DNA from: Symbiodinium natans
Taxonomy: Eukaryota; Sar; Dinophyceae; Suessiales; Symbiodiniaceae
Assembly (NCBI GenBank): GCA_905221605.1
Contig: CAJNDS010002179.1
Span: forward strand, 1,231,026 to 1,295,025
Reading direction: 5' to 3'
Length of the DNA: 64,000 nt
The notes beneath the pieces were generated by a model. The model saw only the letters and a program-made list of their open reading frames with translations, searched no databases and was not told the origin of the DNA. Below, piece by piece: positions 29,230 through 40,800 of the stretch. Both the position numbers and the translations under genes were made by a program. Numbering within the stretch: position 1 is the first letter of the stretch; each line of letters opens with the position of its first letter.

Positions 29230-31885
29230 GGGGGGGGGGGGGGGGGGGGTGGGGGGGAGTCGCGTTCCGGCGGTGCTGAACTTTAGAGAAAAGGGGGTAG
29301 CAGACAAAGGGCTAGGCCCCCACTTAAGCGCCCCCAAAAGGTACACAGGAATTCGGCTTAGGGGCTTGCAGTGGCGCAGGCCCTGGGCAAGGAGTTCTTG
29401 CCCAAGGGCGCGAACGTGCTCCTGGGCTTCTTCCCCCGCATGTAGGTGCTTTGGGAAGGTAGCCTTTCACTGTCTGGGCTACTAGAGCTACCATAGCGAG
29501 CACTCTAAAAGCTCGAAGTGAACCTTTGTCGCTTGTGAAAGAAGACCCTCTAAGCTCAAGGTTGCAGAGCGCAAGATTGGGGGATTCTTGGATTTGAAAC
29601 TTCAAACTGGGCTTGGTCGCACAAACGGGCGTTCAGAGAAGAGGGCCCATGGGCTGGTCCCACGAGCCAAAGGGGCCCAATGCTGTGAAGACACGAGGCC
29701 CTGGTCTGAATGTGCATCGCGTGGCGCGGGGTGGCCGCAATGCCGCCCGCCGGCACAGGTGCTTGCTTCCTGCTGAGCAGCTGGGGGGTCTAGGGCGTGC
29801 GAGGAACACAGCGTTCGCCCAAGAATGCTCTCAAGTCTTGCAGCCTCAGGGCCTCAATCCTCAAAGGCCGGAAGAAATTCCGAGCCCTCCGAACCCCAAA
29901 GCCTAAACAGTCATAAGCTGCCGAGTGGCAGCCTTAAGGTCGAGTACCTATCTGGCGAGTCGCCCTACCTTGGCGCTCGGCTTGTGAAGGGGTACATCGA
30001 AGGCGTCCACTCTCAGAATGCGCCGGGCCGAGATCGGCTGCACTCTGCAGCAGCTTCCTTCGATCCCAGCCCCTCCCGAAAACTAAAGCATCCCTTGTCG
30101 GACGCTTTCAGGGTTTGGAGGTTTCAGTCTAGTTTCAGGGCTTAGTTGCAGGTCTTGTGCGTTGGGATGGCTGAGGCGATTTGAGGGTTTTGGGGCTTCG
30201 AAGCTGTTCGCGGATGTTCGTCTTTTGCATTCGAGACTGGGTCTTAGCATCGAGTCTTAGAGGAGTGCGTGAGCCCCTCCTGATTGTCGAAGCCCTGCAG
30301 CTTGGGCCTTCTAACCCTGCATCCCGCTCGAATGTGCTGGAACGCGCTTAGGGTTTAGGGTTTAGGGTTTAGGGTTTAGGGTTTAGGGTTTAGGGTTTAG
30401 GGTTACCTACAGCGTCCCCTGAGAAGGACCCACACTCGGATGCGTAAGGCCTAAAGCCCCCAAAGATAATTGCTAGGTGCTGACGGTCATGAAGCACTTC
30501 ATCACGAACAACCAGGAGACAAACCGACGCTTGCACGGAGTCGAAATATCAGACAGGTTTGGGGGGTTTTTTGGGGTGCCATTCTCGCCTTAAACCCTAA
30601 ACCCGAGACCTTAAACCTTAAACCCTAAACCTGTTGGGGACTCCATTCCTCAGCTGGGCTCTCAAAGCCCCCCTTAACCCACAGTTCCTGTTCATTCGAT
30701 TCTTCTGAGTTGCATCGCCTGCAGGGGTTTAGGCTGGGGGGGCGGGTCCATGGGTCTCCGTCGATTGCCCAGGAAACACGGTCAACTCCATCATAGATGA
30801 CCGGACCCTGTGGGAGGCGGCTCCGGCGGTTTTCTGGGCTTGTGACCCCTTGAAAGTATGCGCAACTCCGCGCCAACTTTGAAGGGTCTAGAGTTTATGA
30901 TGATGATGATGATGATTATCATTATTACCATCATTCTGATTCTTATTATCATCATTATTATGATTATTATGATTACTTGTTTGTACTAGGGGAAAAAGGA
31001 ATGTGCATTGAAAAGGTCGCGAGACAAGCCTTTGAACTAAGCCATGGCAAGCCACGCGACAACGGTTAGGGTTTAGGGTTTAGGGTTTAGGGTTTAGGGG
31101 TTAGGGTTTAGGGTTTAGGGTTTAGGGTTTAGGGTTTAGGGTTTAGGGTTTAGGGGCACTTTCGGTCATAGCCTTGTAGGGTTTGGGTCCATGGCAGGAA
31201 AAACTGGGGTGTAGAGCTTTATCCAAACCAGCGCCGGGAATCCCAGGCTGTGAGGGTTGACTTGCTACTGAGAGATCGCCGTGCCCCAAAATGCACGGCA
31301 GCTGTGATGGTTCTTGCACGAGATCTGACAAGGCCTGCAGGCGCTCAGCAGGGAGAATGGGATGTAGCTTTGGCGATGTCGGGCGGAAAGTAGGGTTTTT
31401 TTTTCGTGCATGCCCCCAGCGTAGCCCTAAAGCATAGGCAGCAAGCGAAGGTCTACTACCCACCCTTCGTGGCGGCAGTGGAAGCAGGCCGCGTGCTTCC
31501 TTGCCAGGGCTTTGGACTCTTAAACATCTTTACACTTGAACCCCAAACTTACTTTTTCTTGTAAGTTGCTTAAGAATCCGCTAAGGGGCTTAGAGTAGTA
31601 ACCTATAAACAAGTAGGTTTCTGGTTCTTAAAGTAGGGTTTCGGGTTGAAGTTCAGAAGCTCAGAACGCAGTCAGGGATCCCCATTCCTTTCTCGAACCA
31701 CGACTGCATGCCCAAACCCTGAACCCTGAACCCTAAACCCTAGCAGAAACCCTAAACCCTAAACCCAAACCCCTCATCATGAGGGGCCAGCTCAGCGGGT
31801 GGTAGAAAAGCCCTCAAAACCCTAAACCCTAGACCCATCCGGAGGATGCCTGCAGGCTATGTGTTCCTACAACCTCGTCAATGGC
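25231..31885 (+). CDS. GH3 exons 1-10: N-terminal barrel, first part
   Basis: Conserved GH3 blocks in order are [19 protein letters not shown] (25231-25350), QDNGQGYRT (25953-26009), [16 protein letters not shown] (27302-27373), [16 protein letters not shown] (29380-29425), [13 protein letters not shown] (29698-29741), [20 protein letters not shown] (29939-30019), [20 protein letters not shown] (from 30477), DDRTLWE (30797-30816), [14 protein letters not shown] (31451-31492) and [10 protein letters not shown] (from 31856). KHF..N.QE is the family's substrate-binding Lys-His segment. GVHSQ followed by VLTVMKHF fixes the join at 30019/30477. The join at 30552/30797 implies a donor beginning AC, or a 1-nt error. 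Confidence 0.92.
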
Positions 31886-34800
31886 GGGGGGCTCATATCT
31901 GGGGGTTTCCGAAGTTAAGGGTGCCTTGGGGTTTAGGGTTTAGGGTTTAGGGTTTAGGGTGGGTCCTTGCTATAAGGGGATCCTGCTACTTTGGGGGTTT
32001 ATAGGGGTCCCTTACTTTCGTAAACCCCCCACCCATCTGGGAATGCTGGGCGGTTGTTGCACGTTTCCGTGTTTTTTGAAAGACGCACCGGACGACCGGT
32101 GACTTGTTTACCCCGCGGCAAGTTGAGTGTTAGCGGCTGCAGTGGGCAGATAGGAGGTTGCTATAAGCAAGACCCTGGTTCTCACCCCCACCCCGCCCCC
32201 GCCCCGCCCCAGTTGCAGTGGGAGGAGTGTGGTGTTGGAGCTGCCCAGACATGCCTAGATTAACTTGAGATAGCATTCAAGGATTCAACATGGGTCGTGG
32301 TTTGTGTGATTAGACCTTGTTAAGATCAGGTTTGTTAAGGTCGGGTGTGTTGAGTTCAGCAGGCATTATCCTTCGGCGAATGTTCTCTCTGCCGAAATGT
32401 AGTCCTATACATCCGCGTCTGCCTCTAAATGTTCAAGCCTGCCCTGATCACGAGAACCCTGAACTCTTATACATTCAGCCCTGAAACCTGAAACTGTAAG
32501 ATATTCAACCTCTCAGCCCTGAACTCCTATACATCCAACCCTTTAACCTTAAAATCGAAGCACTCAACCCCCTAAAGCGCCTGAGATGGGTTTAGGGTTT
32601 AGGGTTTGGGGTTTGGGGTTTGGGGTTTAGGGTTTAGGGTTTAGGGTTTAGGGTTCTTCTACATTCAACCCCGAAAGCCTGAGCTCTCAGGCATCCATGC
32701 CTGCAGCAACCCGGAGCTCCGCCTGAGATGGGTTTAGGGTTTAGGGTTTAGGGTTCAGGGTTTAGGGTTTAGGGTTTAGGGTTTTGTCAGGATTTAGGGT
32801 GTAGGGTTTAGGGCCTATCTTCGAGGATTCCCAAGAGAAGACACCATGGCCCAAGAGAAGACGCCAGTTTTGGGTTCATACGGTTTAGGGTTCAGAGGGC
32901 TTGGGGTTCATAGGGCCTATAGGGTTTAGGGTTTGGGATACAGGTAGTTTGGCTAGTTGCGGTTTCAGCCCTCAACCCACAACCCTGTAAAGCAGCCCTG
33001 CAGGACCTCTTGCTGAGGGACCTGAAGGAGACCATGGGCTACAAGGGCGCGGCGGCTTTGACGCATCCTGCGTGAAGGAGAGTCGTTGGAGATCGGAGTC
33101 CTTCTCGAGAGGGTGGTTTGGGGTTTAGGGTTTGGGGTTTAGGGTTTAGGAGTTTAGGGTTTAGGGTTTAGGGTTTAGGGCTCGGTCTTCGGGCTGAGGG
33201 TTCTGCGGGCCCGGCGCCTCGGCGCGTTGGATGGTAGGCATTTGCCGAGCTTTGTGGATGCCATGGAAAGCCATGTCCGTTTCTGCCAGCTTCGGCTTCG
33301 TATATGGGGATTTGCGAGAACAAGAGACACCGATTTTTGACCCCCAAATAGTAGGACCCCCCTTAGAACAAGGACCCTATAAGAACATGCCCCTCGCATC
33401 GTAAATCCCCACCGAAGTCTCCAGTGCGTATCCAGGTGATGAGCGACTGGTGGGCCTTTCATGCATTCCCGTCGTCCGAAGGCAAGAGGTTTTCGGGGTT
33501 GCTCTGCCCCTGCCCGTTACCACGAAGCTCCCCGGCTGATTCGACTTCGTGCTGAGCGCTTGCGACTCGCAAGTAAGTGCGGTCCTTAAACACGAGTGAA
33601 ACCTCTGGCCACACACTGAACAGGCGGCAAGGCACCACAGGGCGGAAACTGCAAGCAATCAACCGAGTGGTCATGCGTGTATCGCAATGAGCGAGCATCG
33701 GCCAAAAGTTGCAAGTTCTGCGCATTCCAGCAGACAGCTGCTAATGGTTGAGAAGTGAAAGTCGTGCTCCTGCTCCCCATGCAGACCTCCTGGGCCTGGA
33801 CATGGAGATGCCCGGGAATAGCATCGACGGCAATCCGATCAATCAGGCCGGTATCCCGAGTCGGTCGCGTGGCAGCCTGTCACGATGCAAGAGGGCATAA
33901 GAGGGCTGTGCAGGTTAGGTCGAGGCTCCTTGTTCCGTGCCTCTGGTGGGCTACTGAAGCCAGCCGGCCTCTCCCTAAACCCTAAACCCTAAACCCTAAA
34001 CCCTAAACCCTAAACCCTAAACCCTAAACCCTAAACCCTAAACCCTAAACCGCAGGCATACTTCACGCCCAACAACACAGCCGAGCTGTCCTTGGAGAAG
34101 GTCCAGGACATGGCCGCGCGGATTCTGATTGGTGTCGTCCCCTGCCGGCACTTTCCCTACTACTTGCTTAAGGGTTTAGGGTTTAGGGTTTAGGGTTTAG
34201 AGATTAAGAACCCCCCAAAAACACAACATGGAAATCATTACCCTTATAAGGAAGTTTTTGTGTTTTTTTGGGGGGTTCTTAAGCAATTGGTAGTTCCTTG
34301 AAGTCTTCCTAGCCTGACCTTGACTCCTTCCCCTTCTTGGGGATTTTTGGACTTATGAGGGGCGTTGTAGGGTTTAGGATTTAGGGCCTTTTGGGCCTTG
34401 AGGGTCTTTAGGGTCTTTAGGGTCTGTAGGGTTCATGGTTGTTGAGGTGCGCTACGGCCTCATGGAGAACCCCGCCTGCACGCCGGCAGACGACGGCTGC
34501 CACGCGGAGGCTTGTTCTAGGTCAGGGTTTAGGGTTTAGGGTTTAGGGTTTAGGGTTTAGGGTTTAGGGTTTAGGGTTTAGGGTTTAGGGTTTAGGGTTT
34601 AGGGTTTAGGGTTTAGGGTTTAGGCCAGCGATTGATTGTGGCGGAGTCCGGCTTGGTGATGGCGTGAAACCACCATCTTGCACTTGCAGACAGTTGGAGA
34701 CCTAAGGAAACTGATCAAAGAGGGTTTCTAGGGTTGAGGGTTTAGGACAGACTTGACTCTAACCCGCTAGGGCAGCTGATGCTGATGATGCTCGCCTTGT

Positions 34801-37800
34801 CGTTCAAGCCCAGCAAGGCTGATGATGATCGCCTTGTTCTGTTCGGCCCGTTCAGGCCCAACAAGGGGCCAGCTGATGCTCTTGATGCTCGCCTTGCCGC
34901 CCGTTCAGGCCAAGAAAAAAGTTCTCGCCTTGTTGGCCCGTTCAGGCCCAGTAAGGGCCCGTTCAGGCCCAGCAAGGGCCAGCTGATGCTGATGATGCTC
35001 GCCTTGTCGGCCCGGTCAGGCCCAGCAAGGGGCCAGCTGATGCTGCTGATGCTCGCCTTGTCGGCCCCGTTCAGGCCCAGCAAGGGACAGTTGATGCTGA
35101 TGATGCTCGCCTTGCCGGCCCGGTCAGGCCCAGCAAGGGGCCAGCTGATGCTGATGATGCTCGCCTTGTCGGCCAGCTGATGCTGATGATGCTCGCCTTG
35201 TCAGCCCGATCTGGGCCAGCGAGGGGCCAGCAAGGGACAGCCGATGCTGCTGATGCTCGCCTTGTCGTTCAGGCCCAGCCAGCAAGGGCCAGCTGATGCT
35301 GCTGATGCTCGCCTTGTCGGCCCGGTCAGGGCCAGCAAGAGGCCAGCTGATGCTGATGCTCGCCTTGTCGGCCCGTTCAGGCCCAGCAAGGGCCAGCTGA
35401 TGCTGAAGATGCGTCGGCTCGTTCAGGCCCAGCAAGCACCAGCTGATGCTGATGATGCTCGCCTTGTCGGCCCGGTCAGGGCCAGCAAAGGGCCAGCTGA
35501 TGCTGCTGATGCTCGCCTTGTCGGCCCGTTCAGGCCCAGCAAGGGCCAGCTGATGCTGATGATGCTCGCCTTGTCGGCCCGGTCAGGGCCAGCAAGGGGG
35601 CAGCTGATGCTGCTGATGCTCGCCTTGTCGGCCCGGTCAGGGCCAGCAAGGGGCCAGCTGATGCTGCGGATGCTCGCCTTGTTGGCCCGGTCAGGGCCAG
35701 CAAGGGGCCAGCTGATGCTGCTGATGCTCGCCTTGTCGGCCCGTTGAGGCCCAGCAAGGGCCAGCTGATGCTGATGATGCCCGGTCAGGCCCAGCAAGGG
35801 CCAGCTGATGCTGATGCTCGCCTTGTCGGCCCGGTCAGGGCCAGCAAGGGGCCAGCTGATGCTGCTGATGCTCGCCTCGTGGGCCCGTTCAGGCCCAGCA
35901 AGGGCCAGCTGATGCTGCTGCTGATGCTCGCCTTGTCCGCCCGTTCAGGCCCAGCAAGGGGCCAGCTGATGCTGATGATGCTCGCCTTGTCGGCGCGGTC
36001 AGGGTCAGCAAGGGGCCAGCTGATGCTGCTGATGCTCGCCTTGTCGGCCCGTTCAGGCCCAGCAAGGGCCAGCTGATGCTGATGCTCGCCGATGCTCGCC
36101 TTGTCGGCCCGTTCAGGCCCAGCAAGGGCCAGCTGATGCTGCTGATGCTCGCCTTGTCGGCCCGTTCAGGCCCAGCAAGGGCCAGCTGATGCTGCTGCTG
36201 ATGCTCGCCTTGTCCGCCCGTTCAGGCCCAGCAAGGGGCCAGCTGATGCTGATGATGCTCGCCTTGTCGGCGCGGTCAGGGTCAGCAAGGGGCCAGCTGA
36301 TGCTGCTGATGCTCGCCTTGTCGGCCCGTTCAGGCCCAGCAAGGGCCAGCTGATGCTGATGCTCGCCGATGCTCGCCTTGTCGGCCCGTTCAGGCCCAGC
36401 AAGGGCCAGCTGATGCTGCTGATGCTCGCCTTGTCGGCCCGGTCAGGCCAAGCAAGGGGCCAGCTGATGCTGCTGATGCTCGCCTTGTCCGCCCCGTTCA
36501 GGCCCAGCACGGGACAGTTGATGCTGATGATGCTCGCCTTGTCGGCCCGGTCAGGCCCAGCAAGGGCCAGCTGATGCTGATGATGCTCGCCTTGTCGGCG
36601 CGTTCAGGGTCAGCAAGGGGCCAGCTGATGCTGCTGATGCTCGCCTTGTCGGCCCGTTCAGGCCCAGCAAGGGCCAGCTGATGCTGATGATGCTCGCCGA
36701 TGCTCGCCTTGTCGGCCCGTTCAGGCCCAGCAAGGGCCAGCTGATGCTGATGATGCTCGCCTTGTCGGGCCAAGCAAGGGGCCAGCTGATGCTGCTGATG
36801 CTCGCCTTGTCCGCCCCGTTCAGGCCCAGCACGGGACAGTTGATGCTGATGATGCTCGCCTTGTCGGCCCGGTCAGGCCCAGCAAGGGCCAGCTGATGCT
36901 GATGATGCTCGCCTTGTCGGCGCGGTCAGGGTCAGCAAGGGGCCAGCTGATGCTGCTGATGCTCGCCTTGTCGGCCCGTTCAGGCCCAGCAAGGGCCAGC
37001 TGATGCTGATGATGCTCGCCGATGCTCGGCCCGTTCAGGCCCAGCAAGGGCCAGCTGATGCTGATGATGCTCGCCTTGTCGGCCCGGTCAGGCCAAGCAA
37101 GGGGCCAGCTGATGCTGCTGATGCTCGCCTTGTCCGCCCCGTTCAGGCCCAGCACGGGACAGTTGCTGATGATGCTCGCCTTGTCGGCGCGGTCAGGGTC
37201 AGCAAGGGGCCAGCTGATGCTGCTGATGCTCGCCTTGTCGGCCCGGTCAGGCCCAGCAAGGGCCAGCTGATGCTGATGATGCTCGCCTTGTCGGCCCGGT
37301 CAGGCCAGCTGATCATCAGCATCAGCTGGCCCTTGCTGGGCCTGACCCGCCAAGCAAGGGGCCAGCTGATGCTGCTGATGCTCGCCTTGTCCGCCCCGTT
37401 CAGGCCCAGCACGGGACGGTTGATGCTGATGATGCTCGCCTTGTCGGCCCGGTCAGGCCCAGCAAGGGGCCAGCTGATGCTGCTGATGCTCGCCTCGTCG
37501 GCCCGGTCAGGCCCAGCAAGGGCCAGCTGATGCTGATGATGCTCGCCTTGTCGGCCCGGTCAGGCCCAGCAAGGGGCCAGCTGATGCTGCTGATGCTCGC
37601 CTCGTCGGCCCGGTCAGGCCCAGCAAGGGCCAGCTGATGCTGATGATGCTCGCCTTGTCGGCGCGGTCAGGGTCAGCAAGGGGCCAGCTGATGCTGATGA
37701 TGCTCGCCTTGTCGGCCCGTTCAGGCCCAGCAAGGGCACAGTTGATGCTGATGATGCTCGCCTTGTCGGCCCGGTCAGGCCCAGCAAGGGGCCAGCTGAT

Positions 37801-40800
37801 GCTGCTGATGCTCGCCTCGTCGGCCCGGTCAGGCCCAGCAAGGGCACAGTTGATGCTGATGATGCTCGCCTTGTCGGCGCGGTCAGGCCCAGCAAGGGGC
37901 CAGCTGATGCTGCTGATGCTCGCCTTGTCGGCCCGGTCAGGCCCAGCAAGGGCACAGTTGATGCTGATGATGCTCGCCTTGTCGGCCCGGCCCAGCAAGG
38001 GGCCAGCTGATGCTGCTGATGCTCGCCTCGTCGGCCCGGTCAGGCCCAGCAAGGGCACAGTTGATGCTGATGATGCTCGCCTTGTCGGCCCGGTCAGGCC
38101 CAGCAAGGGGCCAGCTGATGCTGCTGATGCTCGCCTCGTCGGCCCGGTCAGGCCCAGCAAGGGCACAGTTGATGCTGATGATGCTCGCCTTGTCGGCCCG
38201 GTCAGGCCCAGCAAGGGGCCAGCTGATGCTGCTGATGCTCGCCTCGTCGGCCCGGTCAGGCCCAGCAAGGGCACAGTTGATGCTGATGATGCTCGCCTTG
38301 TCGGCCCGGTCAGGCCCAGCAAGGGGCCAGCTGATGCTGCTGATGCTTGCCTCGTCGGCCCGGTCAGGCCCAGCAAGGGCACAGTTGATGCTGATGATGC
38401 TCGCCTTGTCGGCCCGGTCAGGCCCAGCAAGGGGCCAGCTGATGCTGCTGATGCTCGCCTCGTCGGCCCGGTCAGGCCCAGCAAGGGCCAGCTGATGCTG
38501 GTGATGCTCGCCGATGCTCGCCTTGTCGGCCCGTTCAGGCCCCGACGCAAAAAACGGAGCCCTAAAGCCGACATGTGGGCACAGTAGTAGTGTGAATAGC
38601 TTGTGGTCGGGCTTCAACGCCATCCCCAGCTTCTGACTTCAGATGCATCAGGGAGATGTTTTTTGGGGCTCGGTTTCGCTTGCCAGAGATCCTGCTCAGA
38701 AATCTGACGCCTTGCCATGCCGATCGGAACCCAACCGCAATCACAGATTAGGCTCCGTTGGCCCTTGGCAGTTTCGACAGTTGGGCGGCGCCTTAATATA
38801 TTTATACCATAGTCAACCCCCCCCCCTCCCTCCCCCGCTCCCCCCCCTCCCCCCAAAAAACCATTCTTATGCTTAAAGCCCTCCATTAATGCCTCCCTGA
38901 AGCTCTGCTGTGCACCCCCCCCCAAAAAAAAAAAAAACTAACAGAAAAAAATGAGAAAAAAAAGTTGGTGCGCTGGTGAGGTTTACGACGTCGTGTCCAC
39001 CACGGATGCCCACAAGGAGACGTGAGTTTCTATGTAGAGTTGTATACGTAAATAAATACATAGATACAGAAACAAATATGTAGGTAGATATATGATGTAT
39101 ATACATATATATATACATACCTACCTACATACATACATATCTAGATATGTATATATGTATATATGTATATATGTATATATGTATATATGTATATATGTAT
39201 ATATGTATATATGTATATATGTATTTATGTATATATGCATATATGTGTATATGTGTATATGTGTATATGTGTATATGTGTATATGTGTATATATATATAT
39301 ACACACACTAGTTATGTATGTGTGTGTGTTTCTTTGTATCTATTACATGTATAGTATACGCTACTGTATAGAATACTGTATAGTACACTACACTATAATG
39401 TACATGTGCTTCTCAGGTTCTCCCCAGCCCTTTGGGGAATCATGTCTGCTCAAATTGATGACTCTTTGGAGGGATTGGCTGTATGCTACGAATGACTTGT
39501 GACCCGCATCTAGCCGGGCCATCGGGTTCAGGCCGAAGGTATTCCGAGCATCACTTTCACAGCGGGCGGGGGGCGGGGGGCCGGGTTGGGAGGGGGAGGG
39601 TTGTGGAGTTGTGCTGGGGGAGAGTGCCAATGCAAGGTGGATGCGCCGGTCTCATGGTGTTGAGGGTTTAGCTTTAGGGCTGTGACCTGAGAGATTCGGT
39701 GCGAGTCGCGGAGGTTCGCCACTTATCTTCGGGCGCTGACACAGCTGGTTAGACCCGAGTTCTAATAGGAGAGAGAGAGAGAGAGAGTTCAAGGCAGACT
39801 GCGAGCTCGCCCTTCAAGCCCCGAAGAAGAAGACGAAGAGGAAGAGGAAGAGGAAGAGGAAGAGGAAGAGGAAGAAGAAGAAGAAGAAGAAGAAGAAGAA
39901 GAAGAAGAAGAAGAAGAAGAAGAAGAAGAAGAAGAAGAAGAAGAAGAAGAAGAAGAAGAAGAAGAAGAAGAAGAAGAAGAAGAAGAAGAAGAAGAAGAAG
40001 AATAAAGTTCAAGCAAATCCCGGAGGAGCTGGCCACGAAGATGGTGGCTGACTCGGCGGCTCAGATGCAACTTCTTGCATCTTTCTTTGTTTCTAAGGGA
40101 TGCCTTTTTGGTGGTCGTCCTTGGTTTATAGGGTTCAGGGATTAGGGTGCATTGCGAAAAGGATGCCCTTTGGTGGCCCTCCTTGGTCAAGAATGTCGGG
40201 GGCAGGGTGTAGGGTTGAGGGTGGGTGTACCGCGCCGAGGGTAGGCCAAGTTGCGCATGGGCAGTATCTTTGGTGTGTCTGAGATGGTATTCGTGACCAC
40301 CCCCCCCCGGAAACAGAATCAGTGCGCCCTAAACCCGATACCCCAAGCCCTAAACCCAAAGCTTTCGTCTTAACCCCCGCCCTTTTTGTCCGGTAGCCCT
40401 AAACCCTAAAGCCTCAACCCTAAACCCCAAACCCTAAGCCCTTGAAGTCTCAGGTCATCCTGTTGAAGAACGAGCCCCTCGGACCGATCCGAACAGTATC
40501 CCAGGAGCTCTCCACAAGCTCCGACTTGGGCACTTGGGTGCCTTTTTTTTTTTTTTTGGGGGGGGGGGGGGTTTAGGGTTTAGGGTTTAGGGTTTGGGGT
40601 TTGGGGTTTGGGGTTTGGGGTTTCTCTTTCTTTGCCATTACGTCAACGGACATAGCTACAACAACCCACTTGTCAAATTACCTCTTCTAATTTGTGGCGG
40701 TTTGAGGATGTTTGATCTCCTGGCAGTCGGGGTTTTCTTCTCTTCGCTCTTTTGCTCTCTGCGTTATGTTATGTCCTAGAGCCCCTGTAATAACTCTATT

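Noticed and set aside
27643-29286. 547-residue ORF (Lys/Glu then Gly-rich)
   Set aside because: It spans GA, GAA and G-run low-complexity DNA and covers no GH3 exon in frame.
34742-38623. Ala/Ser/Pro-rich ORFs of up to 355 residues on both strands
   Set aside because: The 54-bp unit is a multiple of three, so frames stay open by chance; the array sits in an intron between phase-matched GH3 exons.
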